A stretch of 64,000 nt of DNA from an uncultured Hyphomicrobiales bacterium (GTDB taxonomy: Bacteria > Pseudomonadota > Alphaproteobacteria > Rhizobiales > Xanthobacteraceae), in the NCBI GenBank assembly GCA_903878085.1, contig CAIRGJ010000008.1, forward strand, positions 124,001-188,000. The letters are read 5' to 3'. How positions within the stretch are numbered: the first letter of the stretch is position 1; every line of letters starts with the position of its first letter. This document shows, piece after piece, positions 10,614 through 21,453 of this stretch. The notes under the pieces were generated by a model. That model was not told the DNA's origin and ran no database searches. It saw only the letters and a list, made by a program, of their open reading frames with translations. A program made the translations under genes and the position numbers.

Positions 10614-11486
10614 TCAGCCCAGCCCGACTTTCTTGAAAGCCTTGCTGATCCAGGAGCCCTTGTTCTCGGCCGGCTCGACGCCGCCGCCCTTCACCAGGGC
10701 ATAAGCGCGGCTGTACCATTCGCTGTCCGGGAAATTGTGCCCGAGCACGGCGGCGGCGGTCTGCGCTTCGTCGATAATGCCGAGCGCCATATAGGCCTCG
10801 ACCAAGCGCAACAGCGCCTCTTCGACGTGGCGCGTGGTCTGATATTTAGTGACCACGACCTTGAAGCGGTTGATGGCGCCGGTCCAATCCTTGCGTTCCA
10901 GGTAATAGCGGCCGGTCAGCATTTCCTTGCCGGCGAGCTGATCGCGCGCCACTTGCATCTTCTGCTTGGCGCTGACGGCGTATTCGGTGCCGGGATATTT
11001 GCGCACCACCTCATCGAGCGCGTCGAGCGCCTTGTCGGTGCGGGCCTGGTCGCGGGTGATGTCCGGGATTTCGTCGAAAAACGACGCGCCGATCAGATAT
11101 TGCGCGTAGGCGGCGTCCGGGCTGCCGGGGTGCAGCGAAATGTAGCGCTTGGCCGCGGTGACGCTTTCGTCAAATTGGCTGGATTCGTAATAGGCGTAGG
11201 ACGACATGATCAGCGATTTGCGCGCCCATTCGGAATAGGGGTGCTGGCGGTCGACCTCTTCGAATTTCTTGATCGCTTCCTTCGGGTCCTTCTTCTGGTT
11301 GAGAAGATAGAGGCCCTCGTTATAGAGCCGCTCGGGCGGCTCATCGGGTGCAACGTCGTCCTTTTTACCGAACAGATCGAGGCTGCCGCAGGCAGCGACG
11401 CTGAGCGCCAGCAGGATCACCACCGCGGCGCGCGCAAAGCGCGACCGGCGCCGGTTGGCAGGAACCGATTTCGACACAAACAGCAT
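10614..11486 (-). CDS. bamD: Outer membrane assembly lipoprotein BamD
   Basis: A 290-residue lipoprotein of the BAM complex. Arg-rich n-region, hydrophobic segment and lipobox LSVAAC place the acylated cysteine at residue 33. TPR-like repeats follow (LYNEGLYLLNQKKDPKEAIKKFEEV and later FDESVTAAKRYISLHP, NRFKVVVTKYQTTRHVEEALLRLVEAY). It tethers to BamA and folds outer-membrane proteins. The position downstream of lpxC and upstream of recN is the usual one in this group. Confidence 0.92.
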   Translation of the reverse strand: MLFVSKSVPANRRRSRFARAAVVILLALSVAACGSLDLFGKKDDVAPDEPPERLYNEGLYLLNQKKDPKEAIKKFEEVDRQHPYSEWARKSLIMSSYAYYESSQFDESVTAAKRYISLHPGSPDAAYAQYLIGASFFDEIPDITRDQARTDKALDALDEVVRKYPGTEYAVSAKQKMQVARDQLAGKEMLTGRYYLERKDWTGAINRFKVVVTKYQTTRHVEEALLRLVEAYMALGIIDEAQTAAAVLGHNFPDSEWYSRAYALVKGGGVEPAENKGSWISKAFKKVGLG

Positions 11487-11508
11487 GGACGCGTTCGATC
11501 CGTTCCCT

Positions 11509-11543
11509 AAAGCGCGTTTACGCGCGTCTTTCGCGCTATGGCC
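11509..11543. repeat. Dispersed palindromic element, copy B
   Basis: A second member of the family at 10540-10573: AAAGCGCGTTTACGCGCGTC (11509-11528) followed by TTTCGCGCTATGGCC. It lies 23 bp before the bamD start, within the 181-bp lpxC-bamD gap. The rest of the gap contains TTAA-rich sequence (11632-11650) but no clear promoter. Confidence 0.55.
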
Positions 11544-11667
11544 GGACAGCTCCCGGCAAACCCTTGATCCACGCAGATTTAGACGAAAAAGCGCGGTCCC
11601 GCCAAGGGATTACGCAGACATTCAGCCGGGATTAAGGCGAGGGTTAAGTGCCGGGGACCTGAGAATC

Positions 11668-12630
11668 TCAGGATACGTCCGGGGCGTAGGCCGGAACGGC
11701 GAGGCCGGCGCCGATATCGGCATGGCCGCGGGCGCGGCGGACCGGCGCGGCGGTAGACGGAGCCTCGACCACACGCCAGGCGCTGGTATCGGCCATCAGC
11801 GCCGACAGCACGGCGTGATTGAGGTTATGGCCGCCACGGACGGTGCGATAGGCAGCCAGCAGCGGCTGGCCCGCCAACGCCAGATCGCCGATAGCGTCGA
11901 GCACCTTGTGGCGCACGAATTCGTCGGCGAAACGCAGGCCTTCCGGATTGAGCACGCGGTCTTCGCTGATCACCAGCGTATTGGCGAAATTGGCGCCGAG
12001 CGCGTAACCGGCGCTCCACAATTTGGCGACGTCCTTCATGAAGCCGAAGGTGCGGGCCGGCGCGATCTCGCGGCGGAACGTGTTCGGCTCGATGTCGAGC
12101 GCGAGCGCCTGCTTGCCGATCAGCGGATGATCGAATTCGATTTCGGCTTCGACGCGGAAGCCGTGGCTGTAGGGCCGCAGTTCGCCGAACGCCTTATCCT
12201 TGGTGACACGAACCGGCTTGATAACTTCGATGTAGCGGCGCGGCTGCGCGCGCGTGGTCAGACCGGCCTGATCGAGCGCATCAACGAAAGCCACGGCGCT
12301 GCCGTCCATGATCGGCACTTCAGGGCCGTCGATCTCGACGATGACGTTGTCGACGTGCAGGCCGCGCATCGCCGCCAGCAGATGTTCGGCGGTCGAGCAG
12401 ATCGGGCCCTTCGAGTCGCCCAGAACGGTGGCAAATTCGGTGGCGGTGACGGAGCGGACGTCGGCGCGGACTTCGCGCTCGATCGAACCGTCCGCGGAGA
12501 CGCGGCGGAAGACGATGCCTTCGTCGTCGCCGGCTGGATTCAATGTCAAGGTGGCGGGCAAACCGGAATGCACGCCGATGCCGGAAACGGCAATCTGGTC
12601 GCGCAACGTGGTCTGCTTAGCGCCCTTCAT
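11668..12630 (-). CDS. lpxC: UDP-3-O-acyl-N-acetylglucosamine deacetylase
   Basis: A 320-residue zinc enzyme for the committed step of lipid A synthesis. Zinc ligands and catalytic residues are visible: STAEHLLAAM (H, E), HKVLDAIGDLALAG (H, D) and GGHNLNHAVL (catalytic H). The core TFGFMKDVAKLWSAGYALGAN is typical. The C-terminal tail beyond residue 285 is alanine-rich. It sits between ftsZ and bamD on the same strand, but a terminator and 421 bp separate it from ftsZ, so it probably has its own promoter and leader. Confidence 0.95.
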   Translation of the reverse strand: MKGAKQTTLRDQIAVSGIGVHSGLPATLTLNPAGDDEGIVFRRVSADGSIEREVRADVRSVTATEFATVLGDSKGPICSTAEHLLAAMRGLHVDNVIVEIDGPEVPIMDGSAVAFVDALDQAGLTTRAQPRRYIEVIKPVRVTKDKAFGELRPYSHGFRVEAEIEFDHPLIGKQALALDIEPNTFRREIAPARTFGFMKDVAKLWSAGYALGANFANTLVISEDRVLNPEGLRFADEFVRHKVLDAIGDLALAGQPLLAAYRTVRGGHNLNHAVLSALMADTSAWRVVEAPSTAAPVRRARGHADIGAGLAVPAYAPDVS

Positions 12631-12969
12631 CGACCCCTAATCCGCACGCACAAACCGTGCGGTCCCCTTCGTGACCCCGTAGGGCCACATTGCTGCCTTC
12701 AACTCGGTACGCCCGAAGGTAGTGGCGCAATACCCCCAAGGACTACAAAAGTCCTTTTCCGCGCTGCAACTTAGGCAGAAGCCTCTGCCCTCGCCAACTC
12801 ACGGTTTCTTACCGACTGTTACTCTTTTTTGCCGCATTTAGAGACAGGTTGCATGCAGTTGCTGGGGTTTACGTTACCGACGAAACCACGCCACGCTGCC
12901 GATTGTGACAAAGACGGCACCCGCCGCACGCACTTGTTCTTATAAAAACTAATATTTTCAATTACTTAG
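12631..12969 (-). other. Long lpxC upstream region with several hairpins
   Basis: No gene of family size is seen. Reading toward lpxC there is an AT-rich stretch (12930-12968) that could hold a promoter. Then come hairpins: AAGGACT/AGTCCTT (12734-12752), GGCAGA/TCTGCC-type pairing near 12775-12790, and CCGCACG/CGTGCGG (12642-12662) ending 12 bases before the lpxC ATG. A short frame with ATG TGG CCC ends TAG just in front of lpxC. A structured leader or leader peptide is possible but unproven. Confidence 0.35.
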
Positions 12970-12996
12970 AACAAAACCCCCGTGGCTCTGCCGGGG
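12970..12996 (-). terminator. Rho-independent terminator after ftsZ
   Basis: On the minus strand CCCCGGC-AGA-GCC-A-CGGGG (12996-12977) is followed by GTTTTGTT. It is preceded by a larger perfect stem, 13000-13011 pairing with 13019-13030 over 12 bp. Together they separate ftsZ from lpxC transcription. Confidence 0.75.
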
Positions 12997-13051
12997 CAAC
13001 CGTCCCGCTCCAGGTTCCGGAGCGGGACGGGTCATTGGCGTTCAGACCGGG

Positions 13052-14737
13052 CTAGTTGGCCTGCCGGCGCAGGAAGGCCGGGATGTCGAGTTGATCTTCC
13101 TCGGCCGGATTATGCACAGTCGCGGGGCGGCCGTGAGGGTCGAGACCTTGCGGTGCAGCACGGCGGGCATATTCGGACACCGGGTCCGCAAGTTTGCTTT
13201 CAGGATGCCGGCCCTCGGGCTGGCGGGCGGTCGGCCGGGCGGCCGGACGCTCGAACTGTGGCATCGGGCGGGCGACACGCGGCGCCGGCGGTGCTTCAGC
13301 TTCCTCCGGCTTGCGGCCGAGGCCGACCGAAGCCAGCCGCTGCATCAGCGACATGCGGCGCTTTTCCGGGTGATCGTCGGAAAGTTCGCCGCGCTGGGCC
13401 CGCATCTCGTTCTGCGCCGGCATCGGCAGTTCGTCGATCCGCGGCATCCGCGGCTGACGCAGCGTGCGTTCCGGCGCCGGCGGAATGAAGGCGGCCGGCA
13501 TCGGCATCTCGATCTGCGGCTGCTCACCGGCAGGCTCGAACAGCGACGGCTTCATCGGCATCGGGCGGATCGAGACTTCTTCGTTGGTGGCCGGCGGCGG
13601 CAGCAGAGCAGCTGCGACCGCCGCGTGCGCGGCGGATTCGACCGAGCCGGCGGTGGCGGGCTGCGGGTTGGTGCGCTCGATGCGATCAGCAATACGTTTG
13701 CTGTCGTTGCGCATCTTGCCGGCGAGTTCCTTGAGCGCGTTTTCGGCAGGCTGCTGGGCGCGCGGCGCATTGGCGTGATCGATGCCGGTCGCCACCACCG
13801 AAACGCGGATGATGCCTTCCAGGGTTTCGTCGAAGGTGGCGCCGACGATGATGTTGGCGTCCTGGTCGACTTCCTCACGGATGCGGGTGGCGGCTTCGTC
13901 GACTTCATAAAGCGTGAGGTCTTTGCCGCCGGTGATCGAGATCAGCAAACCGCGCGCGCCCTTCATCGAGGCGTCGTCGATCAGCGGATTGGAGATCGCG
14001 GCTTCCGCCGCGGTCAGCGCCCGCTTTTCGCCGGAGGCTTCGCCGGTGCCCATCATCGCCTTGCCCATCTCCTTCATCACCGCTCTGACGTCGGCGAAGT
14101 CGAGATTGATCAGGCCTTCCTTGACCATCAGGTCGGTGATGCAGGCGACGCCCGAGTAGAGCACCTGGTCGGCCATCGCGAAGGCGTCGGCGAAGGTGGT
14201 CTTTTCGTTGGCGACGCGGAACAGGTTCTGGTTCGGGATCACCAGCAAGGTGTCGACGACCTTGTGCAGTTCGACGATGCCAGCCTCGGCAAAGCGCATG
14301 CGGCGGGCGCCTTCGAAGTGGAACGGCTTGGTGATGACGCCGACGGTGAGGATGCCGAGTTCGCGGGCGACCTTGGCGACCACGGGGGCGGCCCCGGTGC
14401 CGGTGCCGCCGCCCATGCCGGCGGTGACGAATACCATGTGCGCGCCCGAGAGATGATCGCGGATTTCGTCGATCACTTCTTCCGCGGCGGCGCGGCCGAC
14501 CTCTGGCTGCGAGCCGGCGCCGAGACCCTCGGTGACCTGCGTGCCCATCTGGATGATGCGTTCGGCCTTCGACAGCGTCAGTGCCTGCGCGTCGGTATTA
14601 GCGACGACGAAGTCGACGCCCTGGAGGCCCGCCGTGATCATGTTGTTCACGGCATTACCGCCGGCGCCGCCGACGCCGAACACGGTAATTCGCGGCTTCA
14701 TCTCGTGGATGTCTGGGATCTTCAGGTTGATGGTCAT
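13052..14737 (-). CDS. ftsZ: Cell division GTPase FtsZ
   Basis: A 561-residue tubulin homologue forming the Z ring. [17 protein letters not shown] at the N-terminus, tubulin signature [10 protein letters not shown] (about 105), NQNLFR, and the T7 loop [11 protein letters not shown] follow the family order through about residue 318. A long Pro/Ala/Arg-rich linker (about 320-545) and a C-terminal [12 protein letters not shown] peptide for FtsA/ZipA-type partners follow. The size fits alphaproteobacterial FtsZ. The ATG at 14737 is chosen because [21 protein letters not shown] is standard; an upstream extension is not. Confidence 0.97.
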   Translation of the reverse strand: MTINLKIPDIHEMKPRITVFGVGGAGGNAVNNMITAGLQGVDFVVANTDAQALTLSKAERIIQMGTQVTEGLGAGSQPEVGRAAAEEVIDEIRDHLSGAHMVFVTAGMGGGTGTGAAPVVAKVARELGILTVGVITKPFHFEGARRMRFAEAGIVELHKVVDTLLVIPNQNLFRVANEKTTFADAFAMADQVLYSGVACITDLMVKEGLINLDFADVRAVMKEMGKAMMGTGEASGEKRALTAAEAAISNPLIDDASMKGARGLLISITGGKDLTLYEVDEAATRIREEVDQDANIIVGATFDETLEGIIRVSVVATGIDHANAPRAQQPAENALKELAGKMRNDSKRIADRIERTNPQPATAGSVESAAHAAVAAALLPPPATNEEVSIRPMPMKPSLFEPAGEQPQIEMPMPAAFIPPAPERTLRQPRMPRIDELPMPAQNEMRAQRGELSDDHPEKRRMSLMQRLASVGLGRKPEEAEAPPAPRVARPMPQFERPAARPTARQPEGRHPESKLADPVSEYARRAAPQGLDPHGRPATVHNPAEEDQLDIPAFLRRQAN

Positions 14738-14858
14738 TTGGTTGCCTTTGTAAATGCACGGGCAGCAAGCTTGAACGAAGCGCCGTTTGCGCAAACGCCG
14801 CTTGACGCCGCCGAATAAGCCGGTCCGCCACCGGCCGCTTCGAGGTGAGTTGTGTGGG

Positions 14859-16181
14859 TCAGAAGCTTTCGCGCAGCCATCGTCCGACCCGTGCCATATA
14901 GCCGCCTGTTCCTGTCATCAATTGCCGCGTTTGCCGCGGTTCGAAGTGTTCAAGATGTGCCGCCTGCGGGAAGACCAAGAGGCCTGCCGCCACGGCGAAT
15001 GCCGGTGACTTTGCGGCGTCCGGTAGCCCGGCCAGTCCGAGCGGACGTCCGATCCGCACCGGCCGGCGCAAGATACGCGAAGCCAAATCGGCGATGCCCG
15101 AGAGCTGGCTACCGCCGCCGGTCAGAACCACGCGGCCGCGCGGCTCCGCGGCAAAGGGCGAGACCGCAAGGCGATCGCGCACCATTTCCAGAATCTCTTC
15201 GACCCGCGGCTTGACGATGCGCACCAGCCCTGCCCGTGAAACGAATTGTGGCGGCTCGCGTTCGTCGTCGCCGACCGGCGGAACCGTGATCATGTCGCGC
15301 TCATCCGACCCACCGGACAAAACACTGCCATAAATCGCTTTGATTCGCTCAGCATCCGCAATGCGGGTGTTGAGACCGCGGGCCAAGTCCATGGTGACGT
15401 GGTGGCCGCCCAGCGCGAAGCCGTCGGCATGGACGAAGCGCCCGCCGGAGAACACCGCCATGGTCGTGGTGCCGGCGCCCAGATCGATGCAGGCAGCGCC
15501 CAGGTCGGCTTCGTCGTCGGCGAGGACCGAAAGACCGGCCATGTAGGGCGCCGCGACCAAAGCCTCGATCGCCAGATGGCTGCGTTCGACGGTCAGCATC
15601 AGATTGCGCACCGTCGCCACGTCGGCGGTGACCATGTGCATATCGACGCCGAAACGGTGCCCGAGCATGCCGCGGGGCTCGCGAATGCCGGCGGCGGCGT
15701 CGACTGCATAACCAATAGGCAGCGAATGCAGCACGGCGCGGCCATCGCGCACCGAATGGCGGCTGGCAGCGCCAAGCACGCGCGAGATATCGTTGTCAGT
15801 GACCGCGCCGCCCGTAAGCTCAACATCGGCGACGAAGCGCTCGCTGCCGAGCCTGCCGCCGGACAAAGAAACCACAACGGATTCCAGTTGAACTCCGGCC
15901 ATGGTCTCGGCGAGGGAAATCGCCTGGCGGGCCATGGCTTCGGCCTCGTTGAGATCGACGACCGCGCCGCCTTTCATGCCGCTGGCCGCGGTATGGGCAA
16001 AGCCCAAGATGCGCACGCCGTGGCTACGCCTTCGCAGCACGTCCTGCGGCGCCTGCGGCTCGAGCCGCGCGATCATGCAGACGATCTTGCTGGTGCCGAT
16101 ATCGAGACCGGCGACCACGGCGGCGCGCTTGGGCGAAACCGGTTTCATCTTGGGCGTCAGGCCGAAGCGCAGCACGGTCAT
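14859..16181 (-). CDS. ftsA: Cell division protein FtsA
   Basis: A 440-residue actin-fold ATPase anchoring FtsZ to the membrane. Phosphate loop [15 protein letters not shown] (about 24-38), the 1C domain after it, [14 protein letters not shown] (phosphate 2), [24 protein letters not shown], and [11 protein letters not shown] (adenosine motif). The C-terminal [13 protein letters not shown] is an amphipathic membrane-targeting helix. It overlaps the ftsQ stop by 4 bases; 121 bp separate it from ftsZ. Confidence 0.95.
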   Translation of the reverse strand: MTVLRFGLTPKMKPVSPKRAAVVAGLDIGTSKIVCMIARLEPQAPQDVLRRRSHGVRILGFAHTAASGMKGGAVVDLNEAEAMARQAISLAETMAGVQLESVVVSLSGGRLGSERFVADVELTGGAVTDNDISRVLGAASRHSVRDGRAVLHSLPIGYAVDAAAGIREPRGMLGHRFGVDMHMVTADVATVRNLMLTVERSHLAIEALVAAPYMAGLSVLADDEADLGAACIDLGAGTTTMAVFSGGRFVHADGFALGGHHVTMDLARGLNTRIADAERIKAIYGSVLSGGSDERDMITVPPVGDDEREPPQFVSRAGLVRIVKPRVEEILEMVRDRLAVSPFAAEPRGRVVLTGGGSQLSGIADLASRILRRPVRIGRPLGLAGLPDAAKSPAFAVAAGLLVFPQAAHLEHFEPRQTRQLMTGTGGYMARVGRWLRESF

Positions 16182-17146
16182 GCTTCGCCCCCTTTCCCGC
16201 CCTTGGCCTTGCGGGCCTTTTCGGCGGCCTTGACCGCCTCGTCGCGCACCGCGGCGGCGGCATCCGACTGCCGCACCGTAATGCGATCGGCCAGCCGCAG
16301 ATCGACCGCGACGATATCGCGCGACATGAGCTTCTTGGTGCGGTTGAGATCGACCAGAGTCGCGAGCGCGCGTTCCGGCTCATTTTCCGGCAGCAGCACG
16401 TCGAGGCCGCCCTTGAGATGCAGGTTCCAGCGGCGCTCGGCCACCAGCACCGAGGCTTCGACCGTTTCCGCGACGTCCGGGAAACGGGCGAGTAAGCTGA
16501 GAAAATCCTGACCGGCGCGTTCGGCGCCGGCGCCGACCAATCGCGGCAGGCCGGCAAAGCGCTGCGGCACATGGCGCTCCAGCACGGCACCGTCGGCGGC
16601 GATCAGCGACACCTGGCCGTCCTTCTGCCACAGCGCGAAAGCGGCGCGTTCCTTGATCTCGATGCGCAGGCGGCTGGGATAAAGCTTCAGCACCGTCGCT
16701 TCGGCGATCCACGGATTGGCCAGCAGCCCGGCGCGCATGCGCGCGGCATCGAGAAACAGCAGCGACGAGCGTTCGGTAACGCCGGCAAAGTTGAGGATGT
16801 CGTCGCGGCGGACTTCATACTGGCCTGAGAGCGCGACTTCGGCGATGCCGAAGCCTGCGCCAATGGCGGCCTGATTGCAGATGTCCTGCACCTGCGTGGC
16901 GATATCCTGGACGTGATCGCCTTTGACCGCGCCATAGCTGGCGCTGGCGAGCAGCAGCAAGGCCGCGGCCGAGGAGCCGGCGCCGCGCGGCACGTTGAGT
17001 TCGATGAGAGCCGTGAACCAGCGGCGCAGCAGACGGAAAGCCCGGTTCGAGGCCAAAAAGCCGTGCGAATGCGGCCGCGTGTCGGCCACGGCGCGTCGGG
17101 GACGCTTTGGTTTTAGCGACTGAGCGAGGCGTGCTCGATCATCCAT
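16178..17146 (-). CDS. ftsQ: Cell division protein FtsQ
   Basis: A 322-residue bitopic protein. Basic cytoplasmic tail (about 1-55), one membrane helix (SSAAALLLLASASYGAV, about 58-74), periplasmic POTRA domain (VALSGQYEVRRDDIL...WIAEATVLKLYPSRLRIEIKERAAFALW) and FtsQ beta domain. The tail ends in a Lys/Ala/Gly-rich segment. It links FtsB/FtsL with the divisome. It is coupled to ftsA by ATGA overlap. The 213-bp gap upstream has an AT-rich block (17281-17310) that may hold the ftsQAZ promoter. Confidence 0.92.
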   Translation of the reverse strand: MDDRARLAQSLKPKRPRRAVADTRPHSHGFLASNRAFRLLRRWFTALIELNVPRGAGSSAAALLLLASASYGAVKGDHVQDIATQVQDICNQAAIGAGFGIAEVALSGQYEVRRDDILNFAGVTERSSLLFLDAARMRAGLLANPWIAEATVLKLYPSRLRIEIKERAAFALWQKDGQVSLIAADGAVLERHVPQRFAGLPRLVGAGAERAGQDFLSLLARFPDVAETVEASVLVAERRWNLHLKGGLDVLLPENEPERALATLVDLNRTKKLMSRDIVAVDLRLADRITVRQSDAAAAVRDEAVKAAEKARKAKGGKGGEA

Positions 17147-17359
17147 CGCGAGCGGCTCTTCAAGTTAGGCCCCGCATGGGGCCGCAAACCTGGCGGTTCG
17201 TCCCGAAAAGCCTGCCCGCACGCGTATCTGTGCGGCCCAGCGTTCGAGAAACGCCACCGCGTCTAGTCTTGAGGCGCTTTGGTAAATGATTAGTAAAGTT
17301 TAACGGAATTTAGGGGGTGGGCGGTAACTTATGGACAGGTCGCTATTCCGCCTCCGCCC

Positions 17360-18277
17360 TCACCGCTCCAGCGACGCGTCCTCGATCATCCAGGCCACAA
17401 GCTGCTCAAACGAGATGCCGGCGTAAGCGGCGAGCTCGGGCACCAGCGAGGTTTCGGTCATGCCGGGCTGGGTGTTCACCTCGAGGCAGGCGAGGCCTTT
17501 GATGCCGAGGCTGTCGTCGTAACGGAAGTCGGAGCGCGTGACGCCGCGGCAGCCGAGCGCTTCATGCGCCAACAGCGACAGCTGGCGGCACTCCTCGTAG
17601 ATCTCCGCCGACACCGGGGCCGGCAGCAGATGCGTCGAGCCGCCGGGCGCGTATTTGGCTTCGTAATCGTAAAATTTGGTATTGGCGACGATCTCGATGA
17701 CGCCAAGCGCACGATCGCCCATCACCGCGCAGGTCAGTTCCTTGCCGGGAATGAAGGGCTCGATCAGAATTTTTTCGCCGAAGGCCCAGTCGGCACGCGT
17801 CAATTCCTGCGGCGGATGGGCGTGGTCCTTTTGCACGATGAAGACGCCGACGCTGGAGCCTTCCGCCAGCGGCTTGATGACATAAGGCGGCGGCAGCAGA
17901 TGTTGTTTGGCGGCGTCGAGGCGCGACACCACCATGCCGCCCGGCACCGGCACGCCGCCGGCCTTGAGCACGGTCTTGGCGATGTCCTTCTGCATGGCGA
18001 CCGCGGAGGCCATCACGCCGGAATGCGTGTAGGGCAGCCCAAGAATTTCCAGGAGGCCTTGCAGCGTGCCGTCTTCACCGGGACGGCCGTGCAAGACATT
18101 GAGCGCAACGTCGGGCTTGAGCGCACGCAAGGTCGCGGCGATCTCGCGGTCGACATCGACGCGGCTGACGCGATAGCCGGCACGCTCGGCGGCGTCGGCG
18201 CAGGCCTTGCCGGAGCGCAACGACACTTCGCGCTCGGCCGACCAGCCACCCATCAAGACTGCGACGTGTTTCGTCAT
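17360..18277 (-). CDS. ddl: D-alanine--D-alanine ligase
   Basis: A 305-residue ATP-grasp ligase making the D-Ala-D-Ala end of the peptidoglycan stem. MGGWSAEREVSLRSG (substrate-binding N-domain), NVLHGRPGEDGTLQGLLE, PYVIKPLAEGSSVGV (ATP grasp), and CLEVNTQPGMTETSLVPELA with the magnesium Glu/Asn residues. Between murB and ftsQ as usual. The upstream gap contains a dispersed palindrome overlapping the murB end. Confidence 0.95.
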   Translation of the reverse strand: MTKHVAVLMGGWSAEREVSLRSGKACADAAERAGYRVSRVDVDREIAATLRALKPDVALNVLHGRPGEDGTLQGLLEILGLPYTHSGVMASAVAMQKDIAKTVLKAGGVPVPGGMVVSRLDAAKQHLLPPPYVIKPLAEGSSVGVFIVQKDHAHPPQELTRADWAFGEKILIEPFIPGKELTCAVMGDRALGVIEIVANTKFYDYEAKYAPGGSTHLLPAPVSAEIYEECRQLSLLAHEALGCRGVTRSDFRYDDSLGIKGLACLEVNTQPGMTETSLVPELAAYAGISFEQLVAWMIEDASLER

Positions 18278-18291
18278 TAGGCTTCCTCTTG

Positions 18292-18340
18292 GCGCATGAT
18301 CTTATCCGAAAACCGGTTCCCACTTTTCGGGATCATGCGC
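18292..18340. repeat. Dispersed 49-bp palindrome overlapping the murB stop
   Basis: GCGCATGATC at 18292-18301 is repeated inverted as GATCATGCGC at 18331-18340. The interior has AAAACCGGTT and a CCGAAAA/TTTTCGG pairing. The outer arm supplies the last murB codons and its TGA stop (18333-18335). The motif is a well-known intergenic repeat type in Hyphomicrobiales. A degenerate relative lies near 58734-58753. Confidence 0.7.
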
Positions 18341-19247
18341 TAACCCCAATCCTCTTAATTTCCCATTCCAGATCGATGCCGGAATGCGCCTTGACGCGGG
18401 CGCGCACGGTTTCGCCCAGAGTTTCGATATCGGCGGCGGTGGCGCCATCGACATTGATCAGGAAATTCGAATGCAACTCGGAGACCTGCGCCCGACCGAC
18501 TTTAAGGCCGCGGCAGCCGGCCTCGTCGACCAGTTTCCAGGCGCTGTGGCCGGGCGGGTTCTTGAAGGTCGAACCGCCGGTGCGATTGCGCGGCTGGCTG
18601 GCTTCGCGCTTGGCCTTGATCGCGGCCATCTCGGCGGCGATCGCGTCCGGATCGCCTTGGCGGCCCTGGAACGTCGCGGAGGTGAAGATGACGTCGTCCG
18701 GCACGCCGCAATGGCGATAGGAGAATCCCATGTCGGCATTGCTGTAGGTGCGGATGTTGCCCTTCCGGTCGACGCCGCGGGCCTCGATCAGCACGTCCTT
18801 GGTTTCGCCGCCATAGGCGCCGCCGTTCATGCGCAGCGCGCCGCCGATGGTGCCGGGAATGCCGCTGTAGAACGCCAAACCCGCGATCCCCGCCTTCTGC
18901 GCCGCGCGCGCGACCATGGCGTCGAGAATGGCGGTGCCCGCGACGACGCGCTCGCCGTCGACCGTAACCTCGTTGAAGCCGCGGCCGAGCCGGATCACGA
19001 CGCCTTCGACGCCGCCGTCGCGCACGATCAGATTGGAGCCGGCGCCGATGACGGTGACGGGAATGTCGGCCGGCATGTTGCGCAGCACGTAAGCCAGATC
19101 GTCGTCGTCCTCCGGCATGAACAGCGCCTGCGCCGGACCGCCGACACGAAACCAGGCAAACTCGCCGAGCGACTGGTTGGCCAAGAGCCGCCCGCGCAAT
19201 TGCGGCAGACGGGCTTTCAGATCGGAGGTGATGTCGGGGAAGGTCAT
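18333..19247 (-). CDS. murB: UDP-N-acetylenolpyruvoylglucosamine reductase
   Basis: A 304-residue FAD enzyme reducing UDP-GlcNAc-enolpyruvate to UDP-MurNAc. FAD motif [63 protein letters not shown] (catalytic region) and [15 protein letters not shown]. The ATG at 19247 is preferred because its ATGA overlaps the toxin stop; an upstream start at 19268 is possible. Placement right behind a toxin gene is unusual for murB. Confidence 0.93.
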   Translation of the reverse strand: MTFPDITSDLKARLPQLRGRLLANQSLGEFAWFRVGGPAQALFMPEDDDDLAYVLRNMPADIPVTVIGAGSNLIVRDGGVEGVVIRLGRGFNEVTVDGERVVAGTAILDAMVARAAQKAGIAGLAFYSGIPGTIGGALRMNGGAYGGETKDVLIEARGVDRKGNIRTYSNADMGFSYRHCGVPDDVIFTSATFQGRQGDPDAIAAEMAAIKAKREASQPRNRTGGSTFKNPPGHSAWKLVDEAGCRGLKVGRAQVSELHSNFLINVDGATAADIETLGETVRARVKAHSGIDLEWEIKRIGVSA

Positions 19248-19546
19248 TCGCGCAGACGCTCGCGCCAATTGGCGGGATCGCGCCTGCCGTGAAAGCAGGA
19301 CAGTATCACGATTTCATCGTCGAAAGCCACGTACAAAATTCCATATTGGAAGCCCGCAACGGGAGCGCGGCGCATTTCATCTTCGACAATCTGGTACTGA
19401 AGAGGGTTATCGACAAGTCTTGCCAGCGTTGATCGGAACTCCCGTGAAAATCTCGCTGCCAATGTCTGACTTCTCTGCTCGCACCAAGCAGCCGCCTCGA
19501 TCACCTCGGCCTCCGCCTCCGGCCGGATGACGAGCGTGCGTGTCAT
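19244..19546 (-). CDS. ParE/RelE-type toxin of a TA module
   Basis: A 100-residue small basic protein: [22 protein letters not shown]...[66 protein letters not shown]. This is the ParE/RelE plasmid-stabilisation fold. ParE toxins poison gyrase and RelE toxins cleave mRNA at the ribosome; which applies cannot be read here. It overlaps the antitoxin (ATGA, 19543-19546) upstream and murB (ATGA, 19244-19247) downstream, so translation of all three is likely coupled. Confidence 0.85.
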   Translation of the reverse strand: MTRTLVIRPEAEAEVIEAAAWCEQRSQTLAARFSREFRSTLARLVDNPLQYQIVEDEMRRAPVAGFQYGILYVAFDDEIVILSCFHGRRDPANWRERLRE

Positions 19547-19767
19547 CCGAAACGCGAGTGCAACCGCGCCAAAATCCGTTCCACGGGAATGGCTGTCGAC
19601 GGATCGCGACGATGCTCTTCCAATCGACGACGCGCCTCCGCCAACTGATCCGGCGTCGGCAGCCATTGCTCGTCGTCGATTACACTGGTCCAGAGATCTT
19701 CGACGAGCTGCAGACGTTCTTCGCGGGGCAACCGCATAGCTTCGGCGATCAAGCTGGCTTTGTTCAT
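19543..19767 (-). CDS. Addiction-module antitoxin (short helical, Unstab_antitox type)
   Basis: A 74-residue protein: MNKASLIAEAMRLPREERLQLVEDLWTSV...[33 protein letters not shown]. This pattern, with conserved LP.EER..L...L and E..RRL.E....P, is the putative addiction module component family paired with ParE/RelE toxins. It starts 31 bp after murC and overlaps the toxin by 4 bases. No separate promoter or operator is obvious in the 31-bp gap, so it may ride on murC transcription. Confidence 0.82.
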   Translation of the reverse strand: MNKASLIAEAMRLPREERLQLVEDLWTSVIDDEQWLPTPDQLAEARRRLEEHRRDPSTAIPVERILARLHSRFG

Positions 19768-19798
19768 GGCGCGATCCCTCGACACAAATCTAGGCTCC

Positions 19799-21202
<1,404 letters not shown>

Positions 21203-21227
21203 GGGAAGCCCCTGATCCTTCGTCGTC

Positions 21228-21250
21228 ATGGCCGGGCTTGTCCCGGCCAT
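21228..21250. repeat. Dispersed palindrome upstream of murC
   Basis: ATGGCCGGG / CCCGGCCAT, a 9-bp stem with a 5-base loop. It is followed at about 21273-21301 by an inverted, imperfect second half (CTGGATGGCCGAAACAAGTCCGGCC-like), so the element spans about 21222-21305. It is a common Bradyrhizobium-type intergenic repeat. The rest of the 476-bp gap 21203-21678 holds one 21-bp repeat (next entry) and otherwise nothing recognisable. Confidence 0.65.
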
Positions 21251-21432
21251 CCACAGCCTTCCTTGTTTAATGCAAGAGCTGGATGGCCGAAACAAGTCCG
21301 GCCGTAGCGGCATGCTTAAAGCCCGCCATTAAGCGATTTTTTGCTGCCCGACAGGATAAGGCCGGCAGCATCCCCCGATTAGAACACCATGCGGAAAGAA
21401 TGCTGCCGATTGATTGCGCCGGCGGCGACCAG

Positions 21433-21453
21433 GTCCGCTTCGCCCCGAAAGCG
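21433..21453 (+). repeat. 21-bp direct repeat, left copy
   Basis: Bases 21433-21453 (GTCCGCTTC-GCCC-CGAAAGCG) recur exactly at 23356-23376 in the same orientation, on the other side of the L,D-transpeptidase gene. The unit is itself hairpin-forming (CGCTTCG/CGAAAGCG) and belongs to a dispersed family. Confidence 0.7.

Noticed and set aside
12640-12720. Possible SRP RNA on the minus strand (GAAGGCAGCA-like core)
   Set aside because: The string GTTGAAGGCAGCAA recalls the 4.5S core, but the required GGTCAGG and CCGGAAGGAAGCAGCC arrangement is absent.
13091-14818. 575-codon open frame on the + strand over ftsZ
   Set aside because: It is the complement of a strongly conserved ftsZ; codon-position GC and Arg/His/Gly-rich product mark it as a shadow. 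The same holds for 30533-32182, 33001-34590 and 3553-4917.
17287-17305. CtrA-type box upstream of ftsQ
   Set aside because: TTAG-N6-TTAA has the wrong spacing and one mismatch against TTAA-N7-TTAA. TTAA-N8-TTAA at 11633-11648 has the wrong spacing too.
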